From Mucilaginibacter sp. 14171R-50 (GTDB lineage Bacteria; Bacteroidota; Bacteroidia; Sphingobacteriales; Sphingobacteriaceae), in NCBI RefSeq assembly GCF_010093045.1, contig NZ_CP048115.1, positions 620,001-684,000 on the forward strand: 64,000 nucleotides of DNA. The letters run 5' to 3'. Below, in pieces: positions 1 to 8,447 of the stretch. The notes beneath the pieces were generated by a model. The model made no database searches, was not told the DNA's origin, and was given only the letters and a program-made list of their open reading frames with translations. The position numbers and the translations under genes were made by a program. Position 1 is the first letter of the stretch. Each line of letters begins with the position of its first letter.

Positions 1-177
1 GGTGGCCTTTGCATTCGTCGGCCAGTCAAGGTTTACTACAGTGGCTATCCATACGCCTCTAAATTCGCGTTTGGGTTCGGCCTGAGTAACCTCTTCAGGA
101 GTTACCGTTTGTGCTATTGAGAGGGAATATATAGTTATAAAAAGAAGGGTACAAAGTAAACGTTTATAAAGATACAT
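1..177 (-). CDS. Glycosylhydrolase-like family 10 protein (DUF187), 5' part only
   Basis: Only the first 59 codons lie in the window; the gene runs off the left edge. Translation from the ATG at 175-177 gives a hydrophobic signal peptide of about 22 residues ending SLSIA, followed by Gln23. The mature part reaches REFRGVWIATVVNLDWP near residue 40, the typical opening of the GHL10/DUF187 (YngK-like) family of TIM-barrel proteins thought to act on cell-surface glycans. A TATCTTTG promoter-like element lies 24 bases upstream. The export call is firm. The family call rests on this one conserved block, and the catalytic part cannot be seen. Confidence 0.75.
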   Translation of the reverse strand, partial: MYLYKRLLCTLLFITIYSLSIAQTVTPEEVTQAEPKREFRGVWIATVVNLDWPTNAKAT

Positions 178-201
178 TAAACGGGTATTTATTTTAAGGT
201 C

Positions 202-209
202 CAAAGATA
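202..209 (-). promoter_or_regulatory. -7 element TATCTTTG for the glycosylhydrolase-like gene
   Basis: On the minus strand this reads TATCTTTG, a match to the Bacteroidota consensus TAnnTTTG, 24 bases before the ATG. No convincing -33 TTTG is seen at the usual 19-base spacing. Confidence 0.45.
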
Positions 210-434
210 TAAACTCATAACAAACCAGTTTTAGTATTAGTATAATAATTACGTCTATTTTGTGTTTTAATCATATTGTACTTAATTTAGCCCGCGTTGC
301 TTAAGTACTAAAAGGGCTTCAAACTTTCGTATTGTCAGTTTTTTGCTTATTTTTATGTAGATTATATAAAAAAAGAATGATAATGCTTAGCGGGTAACAG
401 CCTGCCGGTTTATCAAAAACTTTAATTAATTGCT

Positions 435-1361
435 ATGGAATACCAGCCAGTAGAAAACCAACCGGAACAAGCCCCCAAAAAAAATTCGAACGTAATTTAT
501 TTTTTGATAGCCGTTGTGGTTGCTTTATTGGGTACCGATGTTTACCTGTATACGCAGAAAAAGAACTCGGATACAAAAATTGTATATCAAAACGACGAAA
601 AAACAAGGCTGCAAACCGAACTGGATAGCCTGGAAGCGCAAATAGAGCAGGTTAACGCGGGCAGGGCAAAAATGTCGGCCGAAATGCAGGCCAAAAACGA
701 TTCGTTAAGGGTGAAGATTCGCGTGCTACGAAGCGAACTGGCAAAGGGCAAGCTAACCGCCGCCGAACTTAGCAAAGCCCAAGAAGATATTAAGCAGCTA
801 AGGTATTTTGTAACCAAATACACTGCCGACATAGAGGAGCTTAAAAAACAGAACACCACCCTGGCTACCGAGCGCGATACCTTAAAAAACAACCTGGCAG
901 CCGTTAGCCAAAAAGCTACCGACCTTGAGCAAAAGAACCAGGAGCTTGATACCAAGGTTAAAGTTGCATCGGCCATTAAGGTGGCAACTGCGGATGTGGT
1001 GGCCTATAAAGTAAAAAACAGCGGCAAGGAAAGCGATGTTACAAAAGCCAAACAAGCGCAAAAAATAAAGATCAATTTTACAATAGCGACCAACGCGGTG
1101 GCCGAAAAAGGCCTGCATGATGTTTATGTGCGGATAATTGACCCAACCGGCAACCTGATCACTCAAAACGACTCGGGTATGTTTAACGCAGATAACCAGG
1201 ACCTGCAATATACCTACAGAACATCTATTGATTTCAGGGATGACGGCAGCGCTTACACTATCGACTGGATAAACCCAGCGCCGTTTCAAAAGGGCACTTA
1301 TACCGTACTGCTTTATGCAGATGGTTATACTATGGGCAAAACCAGCATAACGCTTAAATAA
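435..1361 (+). CDS. Membrane-anchored coiled-coil protein of unknown function
   Basis: I do not recognise a named family. The 308-residue protein starts with a short Pro/Gln/Asn-rich cytoplasmic tail, has one membrane helix at about residues 20-39, then a long charged coiled coil (about 45-185, rich in Lys, Glu, Gln and Leu heptads). It ends in a beta-rich region of about 115 residues. The shape suggests a single-pass envelope protein with an extracytoplasmic coiled-coil stalk. The gene stands alone, with a strong terminator about 33 bases after its stop. The upstream 178-434 stretch is AT-rich and shows no clear promoter for it. A structural or spacer role in the envelope is only a guess. 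Confidence 0.75.
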   Translation: MEYQPVENQPEQAPKKNSNVIYFLIAVVVALLGTDVYLYTQKKNSDTKIVYQNDEKTRLQTELDSLEAQIEQVNAGRAKMSAEMQAKNDSLRVKIRVLRSELAKGKLTAAELSKAQEDIKQLRYFVTKYTADIEELKKQNTTLATERDTLKNNLAAVSQKATDLEQKNQELDTKVKVASAIKVATADVVAYKVKNSGKESDVTKAKQAQKIKINFTIATNAVAEKGLHDVYVRIIDPTGNLITQNDSGMFNADNQDLQYTYRTSIDFRDDGSAYTIDWINPAPFQKGTYTVLLYADGYTMGKTSITLK

Positions 1362-1394
1362 CCCCCCGGCACCCGAAGAGAGAGCATAATATTT

Positions 1395-1427
1395 AAGCCC
1401 CGGTTGTTAGGCAACCGGGGCTTTTTG
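1395..1427 (+). terminator. Rho-independent terminator
   Basis: AAGCCCCGGTTG at 1395-1406 pairs perfectly with CAACCGGGGCTT at 1412-1423 across a five-base loop, followed by a T run. It ends the coiled-coil gene and separates it from dnaG. Confidence 0.9.
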
Positions 1428-1494
1428 TTGGTACAGGGAGGCTTACCATTTGATTTTTTTCTATATTTAAAACAACGATTTAGAGAGTTAAGAT

Positions 1495-1502
1495 TACTTT
1501 TG
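1495..1502 (+). promoter_or_regulatory. -7 element TACTTTTG for dnaG
   Basis: TACTTTTG matches TAnnTTTG and lies 27 bases before the dnaG ATG, downstream of the preceding terminator. A small hairpin (ATTGC-GAA-GCAAT, 1512-1524) sits in the predicted leader. Confidence 0.55.
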
Positions 1503-1529
1503 TACCCGCTCAATTGCGAAGCAATATCC

Positions 1530-3458
1530 ATGATCACCAAACCCACCATCGACCGCATAATGGAAGCCACAGATATTGTGGAGGTGATAGGTGAATTTGT
1601 GGCTTTAAAAAAGCGCGGGGCCAATTACGTAGGCCTTTCGCCCTTCGCCAACGAGCGCACGCCATCTTTCACGGTATCGCCGGCAAAGGGCATTTTTAAA
1701 GATTTTTCTTCGGGCAAGGGTGGCAGCGCGGTTACATTTTTAATGGAACTGGAAAAGTTCACCTACCCCGAAGCGTTAAAATGGCTGGCCAAAAAATACG
1801 GTATACAGGTTGAAGAAACGGTAGATACCACCGAAAACCTGGAAGAGCAAAATCACCGCGAAAGCCTGATGATCGTATCGGGTTATGCGGCGAAATTTTT
1901 TCATGAAAGTTTACTGGAAACCGAGGAGGGCCAAAACATTGGCCTGAGTTATTTTAAGGAACGCGGTTTTAACGCCGATACCATTAAAAAGTTCGAGCTG
2001 GGCTACTCGCCCGACCAATGGGAAGCCTTTACCGGCGAGGCCGTTAAGCAGGGCTACCAGGAACAATATCTTGTAGAAAGCGGCCTTTCGGTTAAGCGGG
2101 ATAATGGTTCGCTGTACGATCGTTACCGCGGGCGGGTGATGTTCCCCATCCATAGCTTTACCGGCAGGGTGATAGCCTTTGGCGGGCGTACGCTGAAAAG
2201 CGATAAGAATGTACCCAAATACGTTAATTCGCCCGAGTCGGAGATCTACCATAAATCAAACGTTTTATACGGCCTGTACTTTGCCAAGCGGGCCATCCGC
2301 GAGGAAGATAACTGCTACCTGGTTGAAGGTTACGCCGACGTAATATCGGTACACCAGGCTGGTGTAGAAAATGTGGTGGCATCGTCAGGTACCTCGTTAA
2401 CCGTCGAGCAGATCCGGCTTATAGGCCGCCTCACCAAAAACATCACTATATTATACGATGGCGACGCGGCGGGTATAAAGGCCTCACTTCGTGGGCTGGA
2501 TATGATATTGGAGGAAGGGCTGAACGTAAAAGTGGTGCTATTCCCAGATGGGCACGACCCGGATTCGTACGTGCAAAAGTTTGGTACAAACGCTTTCAAA
2601 ACGCATATCGACAGGAATAAAAAAGACTTTATCCTTTACAAAACCGATATCCTTTTAAAAGAAGCCGGCAACGATCCCATAAAAAAATCAGAGGTAATAC
2701 GGGAGATCGTAGAAAGTATTGCCAAGATACCCGATTCTATCAAGGCCTCGGTATTTATAAAGGAGTGCAGCCACCAGCTGCAGATAGATGAGCGCGCGCT
2801 GCTTTCTGAACTGAATAAAATGCGCCAGGTCAAGGCCAAAAAGGATGGACAACAGCAGCAAAACAAGCGTTCTGAACCCGCGCCCGAAGACCTGCTGTTT
2901 TTTGATGAGCCTGAAGAAAAGGTTGCAAAGGAATCTGACGCGCAGGAGAAAGAGATCATTCGGCTGCTGTTGCTGTATGGCAATAAAATGATAGACTGGG
3001 ATGGCATTGCCAATACCTACATAGGCCCGTTTATGATAGCCGAGCTGAGCGATGTGGAGTTTGAGCAGCCCGTAACCAAACACTTTATGGAAATTTACCG
3101 TCAGGAAGTGGAGAACGGTGTACTGCCCGAGGAGCAGCATTTCATTCATCACCCGGATAAGGGGATTGTAGACCTGGTAGTTACCCTGCTGGCAACAAAA
3201 TATACCTTAAGCGAAAACTGGTACGAAATGCATAAGATAATGGTACCCGATGAGCAGGCTAACATGAAAGCCACCATCCTGGGCGCTATATTTCACCTTA
3301 AAAAGCAAAAGGTGGGCAAGATACTGGAGAACCTTCGCAAAGAGCTGCAGACGGCCGCAGGCGAAGCCGACCAGGAGATACTGCTAAACCAATATATGCA
3401 CATGAAAAAGGTGGAAAAAACCATATCCGATTACTTAGGCTCGGTGATCATAAAATAA
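1530..3458 (+). CDS. dnaG: DNA primase DnaG with degenerate zinc-binding domain
   Basis: Makes RNA primers at the replication fork with the DnaB helicase. I start it at ATG 1530 (642 residues); the open frame extends upstream to 1404, but that part overlaps the terminator and is not primase-like. The N-terminal zinc-ribbon fold is recognisable (residues 28-70), but the four usual ligands are replaced: CPFH is SPFA (37-40) and the CFGC pair is DFSS (58-61). The catalytic core is intact: TOPRIM Glu in VEGYADV and the Asp pair in ILYDGDAAG. A low-complexity linker near residues 430-450 precedes the C-terminal helicase-binding domain. It overlaps yraN by one base (TAATG), so the two are translationally coupled. 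Confidence 0.93.
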   Translation: MITKPTIDRIMEATDIVEVIGEFVALKKRGANYVGLSPFANERTPSFTVSPAKGIFKDFSSGKGGSAVTFLMELEKFTYPEALKWLAKKYGIQVEETVDTTENLEEQNHRESLMIVSGYAAKFFHESLLETEEGQNIGLSYFKERGFNADTIKKFELGYSPDQWEAFTGEAVKQGYQEQYLVESGLSVKRDNGSLYDRYRGRVMFPIHSFTGRVIAFGGRTLKSDKNVPKYVNSPESEIYHKSNVLYGLYFAKRAIREEDNCYLVEGYADVISVHQAGVENVVASSGTSLTVEQIRLIGRLTKNITILYDGDAAGIKASLRGLDMILEEGLNVKVVLFPDGHDPDSYVQKFGTNAFKTHIDRNKKDFILYKTDILLKEAGNDPIKKSEVIREIVESIAKIPDSIKASVFIKECSHQLQIDERALLSELNKMRQVKAKKDGQQQQNKRSEPAPEDLLFFDEPEEKVAKESDAQEKEIIRLLLLYGNKMIDWDGIANTYIGPFMIAELSDVEFEQPVTKHFMEIYRQEVENGVLPEEQHFIHHPDKGIVDLVVTLLATKYTLSENWYEMHKIMVPDEQANMKATILGAIFHLKKQKVGKILENLRKELQTAAGEADQEILLNQYMHMKKVEKTISDYLGSVIIK

Positions 3459-3826
3459 TGGCTACCCACAATGATCTTGGCCAAAAAGGTGAAGCCATAG
3501 CAAAAGCGTACCTGGAAGCAACCGGGTACGAGATAATGGACGAGAACTGGGTTTTCGGTAAAGCCGAGATAGACCTTATAGCATACAAGGCGGGGATTAT
3601 TATATTTACCGAGGTAAAAACCCGCACCGGCAACGGCTTTGGCCAGCCCGAGGATTTTGTGGACGCCCGCAAGCAACGTTTGCTGGTTGAGGCTGCCGAT
3701 GAGTACATTTACTTGATGAACCACCAGGGCGAAGTGAGGTTTGATATAATATCTATCCTTTTCGACCGTAATAGTAACTACACATTAAAACATATTGAAG
3801 ATGCCTTTTGGCCTTCTGCCATTTAA
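3458..3826 (+). CDS. yraN: YraN family endonuclease-like protein (UPF0102)
   Basis: A 122-residue protein of the UPF0102/YraN family, which has the restriction-endonuclease-like fold. The conserved E...D...ExK pattern is visible as AEIDLIAYKAG followed by IIFTEVKTRTG, preceded by the typical GEAIAKAYLEATGYEI helix. The in vivo role is unsettled; nuclease activity or help in processing recombination intermediates has been suggested for relatives. It starts inside the dnaG stop codon and is only three bases from the next gene, so it probably belongs to one transcript with dnaG and the cyclase gene. Confidence 0.9.
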   Translation: MATHNDLGQKGEAIAKAYLEATGYEIMDENWVFGKAEIDLIAYKAGIIIFTEVKTRTGNGFGQPEDFVDARKQRLLVEAADEYIYLMNHQGEVRFDIISILFDRNSNYTLKHIEDAFWPSAI

Positions 3827-3829
3827 CAG

Positions 3830-4882
3830 ATGAACAAACGAATAGCCCTTTTTGCGATCATAGCCCTTTTTGCATACAGCTGTAAAGACAACGATAAAGC
3901 CGAAGAATTTACCATAAGCCCTGATGCCGGCAGTAACTACAAATGGGGCGATAACATTGCCCTTAAGGTTGGTTATCCGGCTGGTACTAAGGTCGATTCG
4001 GTAGTATACCTGGTAGATTCGGCGCGGGTTGGCGCGGCAAAAGATTCGTCGGCCGTTAGTTTAAAAACCGGCGACCTTAAACTGGGCGCGCGGATCATCA
4101 CCGCTAAAGTGTACCAGGGAGGGAAAGCCCAGGACGTAACCACCAACATAAACCTGCTGCCGGCCAAAGCACCCGAAGAATTAAGCTTTAAGGTAGAGAA
4201 GGTGTTCCCGCACGATACTTCATCGTACACCGAGGGCCTTGAATTTCATGACGGCATACTGTACGAGAGCGATGGCGGCCGTTTAACCGAAGAAACCGGC
4301 CAGTCGAGCCTGCGTACTGCCAACTTAACCACCGGCAAGGTGATAAAAATGGTACCTGTTGATCCCAAGATATTCGCCGAGGGCATTACCGTAGTGGGCA
4401 ACAAAATAATACAGCTTACCTGGACCGAGAAGATTGGTTACGTGTACGATAAAGCCACCCTAAAACTGCTTGATACTTTCACCAATAATGTTGGTATAGA
4501 GGGCTGGGGGATGACCTTTGACGGCAGCAAGATCTATATGGACGACAGCTCTAACCGTATCTGGTTCCTGAACAAGGACACTTACCAGCAAATGGGCTAT
4601 ATTGATGTTTACGACGACAAAGGCCCGGTAAACAAGCTGAACGAACTGGAGTATATTGACGGGAAGATCTACGCCAATGTATACGGTACGGATGATATTG
4701 TGGTGATAGACCCTAAAACCGGTGCCGTTCTGCAAAAAGCCGACATGACCGATCTTTACCTTACCCGCAACCAATATGCCGATGTGCTAAACGGTATTGC
4801 CTACGACAAAGCCACCGGCCGCATTTTTGTAACCGGTAAAAAATGGAATAAGCTGTTCCAGGTAAAGTTTAGCAAAAAGTAA
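3830..4882 (+). CDS. Lipoprotein glutaminyl-peptide cyclotransferase (beta-propeller type)
   Basis: Converts N-terminal glutamine of proteins to pyroglutamate in the periplasm. A lipoprotein signal ends FAYSC with lipid Cys18. Residues 25-115 form a beta-sandwich-like domain. Residues 120-350 carry the Gln_cyclotrans (PF05096) propeller, with conserved blocks SYTEGLEFHDGILYES, FAEGITVVGNKIIQLTW, EGWGMTFDG and LNELEYIDGKIYANVYGTD. This is the plant-type cyclase fold, not the zinc-dependent type. It follows yraN by three bases. Its substrates could include the many exported proteins in this window whose predicted mature N-terminus is Gln; that link is inference. The family call is firm, since the propeller motifs are clear along the domain. 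Confidence 0.92.
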   Translation: MNKRIALFAIIALFAYSCKDNDKAEEFTISPDAGSNYKWGDNIALKVGYPAGTKVDSVVYLVDSARVGAAKDSSAVSLKTGDLKLGARIITAKVYQGGKAQDVTTNINLLPAKAPEELSFKVEKVFPHDTSSYTEGLEFHDGILYESDGGRLTEETGQSSLRTANLTTGKVIKMVPVDPKIFAEGITVVGNKIIQLTWTEKIGYVYDKATLKLLDTFTNNVGIEGWGMTFDGSKIYMDDSSNRIWFLNKDTYQQMGYIDVYDDKGPVNKLNELEYIDGKIYANVYGTDDIVVIDPKTGAVLQKADMTDLYLTRNQYADVLNGIAYDKATGRIFVTGKKWNKLFQVKFSKK

Positions 4883-4993
4883 CTTACACGTCACCTTCAG
4901 TAATAACATTTTGGCTGATAATTATGGTGACGCCATGGTGTCAGTTATCAAATTATTAAATAGCTGATTATCAAATGTTCATGAGTGTTCACG

Positions 4994-5020
4994 GTGTTCA
5001 CGTGCGCCGAACGTGAACAC
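4994..5020. repeat. Inverted repeat between convergent genes
   Basis: GTGTTCACGT (4994-5003) pairs perfectly with ACGTGAACAC (5011-5020) across a seven-base loop. The octamer GTGTTCAC also occurs just upstream, at 4985-4992. A second pair, CGTCACC / GGTGACG, lies near 4889 and 4926. It sits between the convergent cyclase and GlxA-type genes. There is no good T run, so it may be a weak terminator or one of the dispersed palindromes of this genome. Confidence 0.5.
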
Positions 5021-5049
5021 TTGTAAGTATAACTGCTTTTTAAAAAGGC

Positions 5050-6018
5050 TTAAGCGGCATTATACTTATTCCTGTATTCCACAGGCGATAAGCCGGTTAT
5101 CTTCTTAAAAACCGTGCGGAAGGCTTTGGTATCGGAGTAGCCAACATCGTACATTACTTCGTTGATGTTTTTACGGCTGCTTTCCAGGTGCTTCTTGGCG
5201 GCCTCTATTTTTACGCGCTGAATATATTCAAGGGGGCTGTTATTGGTAGCCTTTTTAAACCGGCGCTCAAAGTGTCGTTTGCCTATGGCATATTTCGTAG
5301 CCAGGTCCTCTACCGAGATCTTTTCGGTGATGTTGGCCTCTATAAATTCCTGCGCTTTTTTAATAGGCTCGTCCTCATGGGTTTTTTGCCCGTTAAACAT
5401 AATAAACGGCGACTGACTTTTGCGGTCTATCTCCAGGGCAAACATTTTGGCCGCCATAATAGAGATATCGCGCCCGGCGTATTTTTCTACAAGGTATAAA
5501 AGCAGGTTCCAGTATGAAGTCGCCCCGCCGCTGCTGTACAAGCCTTTTTGCTCGGTTACAATGCGATCGTCAACCAGTGTAATGTCCGGGAACATCTCGC
5601 GGAACTCGTTGGCAAACCGCCAGTGGGTAGAACACTCCTTGCCACTTAATAACCCTGTCGCGGCCAGCAGGAATGCGCCGACGCAAAGGCTGGCAACCTC
5701 CGCCCCTTTATAATGCTGATCGGTTATCCATGGGATAAATTCGGCATTGCGCTGTATGCCGGCAGCCATATCACCGCCAAAGGCCGGCACGATGATCAGG
5801 TCGGTTTTCTTAACCTCGCTCAACACCGCATCCGTATGCACCGAAAATAACCCGCCATGCAGGCGTACTTCTTTTTCCAGGCCTACCAATTGCACATTAA
5901 AGGCCGGAGGTTTACCCATCGCGGCCAAAAAATCGTTAGCTCCGGTAAAAATAATACGCGGGTCTACAATGCTTGCCAGCACGGCCTCGTTGGTTATCAG
6001 TATGGATACCTGTTTCAT
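5050..6018 (-). CDS. GlxA-type transcriptional regulator (DJ-1/PfpI plus AraC)
   Basis: A 322-residue fusion regulator. Residues 1-190 form a class I glutamine-amidotransferase-like (DJ-1/PfpI) domain with the nucleophile-elbow segment EVASLCVGAFLLAATGLL, where Cys is the candidate ligand or catalytic residue. Residues 215-320 are an AraC/XylS double helix-turn-helix, including VEDLATKYAIGKRHFERRFK and the typical closing motif GLSPVEYRNKYN. Such proteins sense a small metabolite, often a quaternary amine or amino acid in known relatives, and activate nearby genes. It is divergent from the two reductase genes, with 135 bases between the starts, so these may be targets. The effector is unknown. 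Confidence 0.88.
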   Translation of the reverse strand: MKQVSILITNEAVLASIVDPRIIFTGANDFLAAMGKPPAFNVQLVGLEKEVRLHGGLFSVHTDAVLSEVKKTDLIIVPAFGGDMAAGIQRNAEFIPWITDQHYKGAEVASLCVGAFLLAATGLLSGKECSTHWRFANEFREMFPDITLVDDRIVTEQKGLYSSGGATSYWNLLLYLVEKYAGRDISIMAAKMFALEIDRKSQSPFIMFNGQKTHEDEPIKKAQEFIEANITEKISVEDLATKYAIGKRHFERRFKKATNNSPLEYIQRVKIEAAKKHLESSRKNINEVMYDVGYSDTKAFRTVFKKITGLSPVEYRNKYNAA

Positions 6019-6125
6019 GGTAAAGGGTGGCTATCGGTTTATAAGTATAAATGTAGGAAAGAAGAAAGTCGTAAACAACCCTAAATAAGTCCTTTTTGCA
6101 CCTTACCTCAAATTTGGGGGTACTG

Positions 6126-6133
6126 TACATTTG
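6126..6133 (+). promoter_or_regulatory. -7 element TACATTTG for the reductase pair
   Basis: TACATTTG matches TAnnTTTG and lies 20 bases before the ATG at 6154. It is a plausible promoter for the two tandem RibD-like genes and lies in the divergent region shared with the AraC-type regulator. Confidence 0.5.
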
Positions 6134-6153
6134 TATTGTTAATTACACCACAA

Positions 6154-6714
6154 ATGAGGAAGCTAAAATTACAAATGCAGGTGAGCCTCGACGGCTTTGT
6201 AGCCGGCCCAAATAATGAAATGGACTGGCTGACCTGGGACTGGGACGATGACCTTAAAAAGTATGTTCAGCACTTAACCGCGCCGGTGGATACCATTATA
6301 CTTGGCCGCGCACTGGCTGAAGGCTTTATCCCCGTTTGGAAAGAGCGCGCCGCTGACCCATCTGCTGATGAGTTCACGCATAAAATGGTTGACGCCCCAA
6401 AAGTGGTATTCACCAAAACCCTTACCGAAAACCCCTGGGAGAATACCACACTTGCAGCGAGCGAACTGGTAAAAGAAATAAATATGCTAAAAGCCCTGCC
6501 GGGGGGCGACATTATTACTTATGGTGGGGCCCGCCTTGCATCGGCATTGGTAGCGGCTAACCTGATAGACGAGTACCACATTTTTGTTAACCCCGCAGCA
6601 ATTGGTAAAGGCAAAAGCATTTATGGGTTGCTTGATAAAAAACTAAGCCTGAAATTGGTAAAAGCTACCCAATTTGACTGCGGCATTACTGTGCTTTGTT
6701 ATAACCCGGCATAA
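6154..6714 (+). CDS. Dihydrofolate reductase-like (RibD C-terminal) protein
   Basis: A 186-residue protein of the RibD_C/DHFR-like family, presumed NADPH-dependent reductase of unknown substrate. Typical blocks are QVSLDGFVAGPNNEMDW at the N-terminus, IILGRALAEGF near residue 55, GGDIITYGGARLASALV near 120 and IDEYHIFVNPAAIGKG near 145. I use ATG 6154 because the upstream TTG at 6136 would add residues not seen in the family. It is followed after five bases by a paralogue of the same length, which points to a local duplication and one transcript. Whether the two form a heterodimer is unknown. Confidence 0.87.
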   Translation: MRKLKLQMQVSLDGFVAGPNNEMDWLTWDWDDDLKKYVQHLTAPVDTIILGRALAEGFIPVWKERAADPSADEFTHKMVDAPKVVFTKTLTENPWENTTLAASELVKEINMLKALPGGDIITYGGARLASALVAANLIDEYHIFVNPAAIGKGKSIYGLLDKKLSLKLVKATQFDCGITVLCYNPA

Positions 6715-6719
6715 TATCT

Positions 6720-7295
6720 ATGCGGAAGTTAATTGTGTCAATGAATGTAAGCCTTAATGGCTTTATGGCCGGCCCGCACGGCGAACTGGACTGGCATGCG
6801 TCCTACTGGGATGAGGAGATGGCAAGGGTTACCGCCAGCCAATTAGGCGATGCAGACACCTTACTACTCGGGAGGATAACTTACTGTGCAATGGCACCCT
6901 ATTGGTCGGCATTGCAGGCAAATGCTTTTGGGGCAAGGGTAGATATGGATTATGCCGATCTGATAAACAGGTGTCAAAAAGTTGTGTTCTCTAAAACGCT
7001 TAATGCGGTAAGCTGGCAAAACTCCCGGCTCGCCCAAAGGAGTTTGTCAAAAGAAATTAAGGCGCTTAAAGCTGCAGCGGGTAAAAGTATAGTAGTATAT
7101 GGCAGCGGTAAATTGGTTTGGGCTCTTAACCGATTAAACCTGGTAGACGAGTACCGCATTTGGGTGCATCCGGTATTATTAAGTAAGGGCAGGCCCCTGT
7201 TTAAAACCAAAATAAATATCCGCCCTTATAAAACCAGTGTTTTTAATACCGGCGTGGTATTAATTTATTATAAAACAGGCGCAGTTTCGGGATAA
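6720..7295 (+). CDS. Dihydrofolate reductase-like protein, tandem paralogue
   Basis: A 191-residue paralogue of the preceding gene with the same blocks: MNVSLNGFMAGPHGELDW, TLLLGRITY, KSIVVYGSGKLVWAL and LVDEYRIWVHPVLLSKG. It keeps the nucleotide-binding glycine pattern, so it is probably also an NAD(P)H-dependent reductase. By eye the two differ clearly outside the motifs, so the duplication is old. A true folate or riboflavin role cannot be assumed, because many stand-alone members of this family are not characterised. Confidence 0.87.
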   Translation: MRKLIVSMNVSLNGFMAGPHGELDWHASYWDEEMARVTASQLGDADTLLLGRITYCAMAPYWSALQANAFGARVDMDYADLINRCQKVVFSKTLNAVSWQNSRLAQRSLSKEIKALKAAAGKSIVVYGSGKLVWALNRLNLVDEYRIWVHPVLLSKGRPLFKTKINIRPYKTSVFNTGVVLIYYKTGAVSG

Positions 7296-7344
7296 AGCTT
7301 TTGGGTAAAGTAAAACCATAGCCGGCTATAGCTGTATCTTAAAT

Positions 7345-8325
7345 ATGTGCAGAAAAGCTTTAACCGTAATACTCGTCATTATAAACCTATCCATCGTTTC
7401 GGCGCAGGATACGTTATCCATTACACTCGAAAATGTAAAGTATCCCTATCCCGTAAAATTCATGCCCATCCATATCGAGAACCAGGATATCCGGATGGCT
7501 TATATGGATGTTACGCCGGCTAACCCCAATGGCAAAACAGTGATGCTGTTTCATGGCAAAAATTTTGGCGGTTATTATTGGACAAACGTGATAAAATGGC
7601 TAAGCGCAAAAGGGTACCGCGTTGTCGTACCTGACCAGGTTGGGTTTGGCAAATCGTCAAAGCCGTTTATACATTACAGTTTTCATCAGCTGGCAAGGTT
7701 CAATAAACAACTGTTGGATACGCTGGGTATAAAACAAATTGTTTTGCTGGGGCACTCGATGGGTGGGATGCTGGCCACGCGGTTTACCCTGATGTACCCT
7801 CAACATGTGCAGAAACTATTGCTGGAAGACCCTATCGGGCTGGAAGACTACCGGACCTTTGTGCCTTACAACAGCGCCGCCGATGATTATAAAAAAGAAC
7901 TGCAAACAAGTTATCAAAGCATTAAGAAATATTATGAGACATCGTATTTTGTAAAATGGAAACCGGAATATGACTACCTGGTTAAAATTGCCGCCAGTGT
8001 TAATAAAAGCGCCGATTTCCCGAGGTACGCAATGGTTGCCGCTTTAACGTTCGAGATGATATATGAACAGCCCGTGTGTTACGAATTTGGTTTGATTAAG
8101 GTACCAACGGTGCTTTTTATTGGCAAAGAAGATAAAACCATTGTAGGTAAAGCGCTTTTAAGCGATGAAGAAAAAACCAAACACGGCCAATATAGATTGT
8201 TAGGCCCCCAAACTGCTAAAAAGATACCAAATTGCAAGTTAATTGAATTCGACAACTGCGGCCACATCCCTCACATTGAAGTACCTGATAAATTCCTGAA
8301 GGCATTGGGTGAGAGTATTGACTAA
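7345..8325 (+). CDS. Secreted alpha/beta hydrolase
   Basis: A 326-residue exported alpha/beta hydrolase. The signal peptide (about 1-20) ends VSA with Gln21 as predicted +1. The oxyanion block MLFHGKNFGGYYW (near 70-82) is followed by the nucleophile elbow LLGHSMGGMLA. Later, GKEDKTIVG supplies the acid region and CGHIPHIEVPDKF the catalytic His. The arrangement resembles haloalkane-dehalogenase/epoxide-hydrolase-like esterases, but the substrate cannot be read from sequence. It stands 49 bases after the reductase pair with no terminator seen between them, so it may share their transcript. Confidence 0.88.
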   Translation: MCRKALTVILVIINLSIVSAQDTLSITLENVKYPYPVKFMPIHIENQDIRMAYMDVTPANPNGKTVMLFHGKNFGGYYWTNVIKWLSAKGYRVVVPDQVGFGKSSKPFIHYSFHQLARFNKQLLDTLGIKQIVLLGHSMGGMLATRFTLMYPQHVQKLLLEDPIGLEDYRTFVPYNSAADDYKKELQTSYQSIKKYYETSYFVKWKPEYDYLVKIAASVNKSADFPRYAMVAALTFEMIYEQPVCYEFGLIKVPTVLFIGKEDKTIVGKALLSDEEKTKHGQYRLLGPQTAKKIPNCKLIEFDNCGHIPHIEVPDKFLKALGESID

Positions 8326-8394
8326 ATGACTCTTTGTAAAATCATTGCATGCTTAGTGCCACCCATGGAATTTTTAAGGCGGTATAATAAGCAT

Positions 8395-8421
8395 AAAAAA
8401 AGCCCCCTGTATACAGGGGGC
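8395..8421 (-). terminator. Terminator of pdhB
   Basis: A perfect 20-base palindrome GCCCCCTGTA/TACAGGGGGC (8402-8421) is followed on the minus strand by a run of seven T. It ends pdhB and may also slow transcription from the hydrolase gene on the other strand. Confidence 0.85.
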
Positions 8422-8447
8422 CTTATAACATCTACGCGTTACTACTA

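Noticed and set aside
1404..1529. N-terminal extension of DnaG by 42 residues
   Set aside because: It starts inside the upstream terminator and covers the TACTTTTG promoter; primase sequence begins at ATG 1530.
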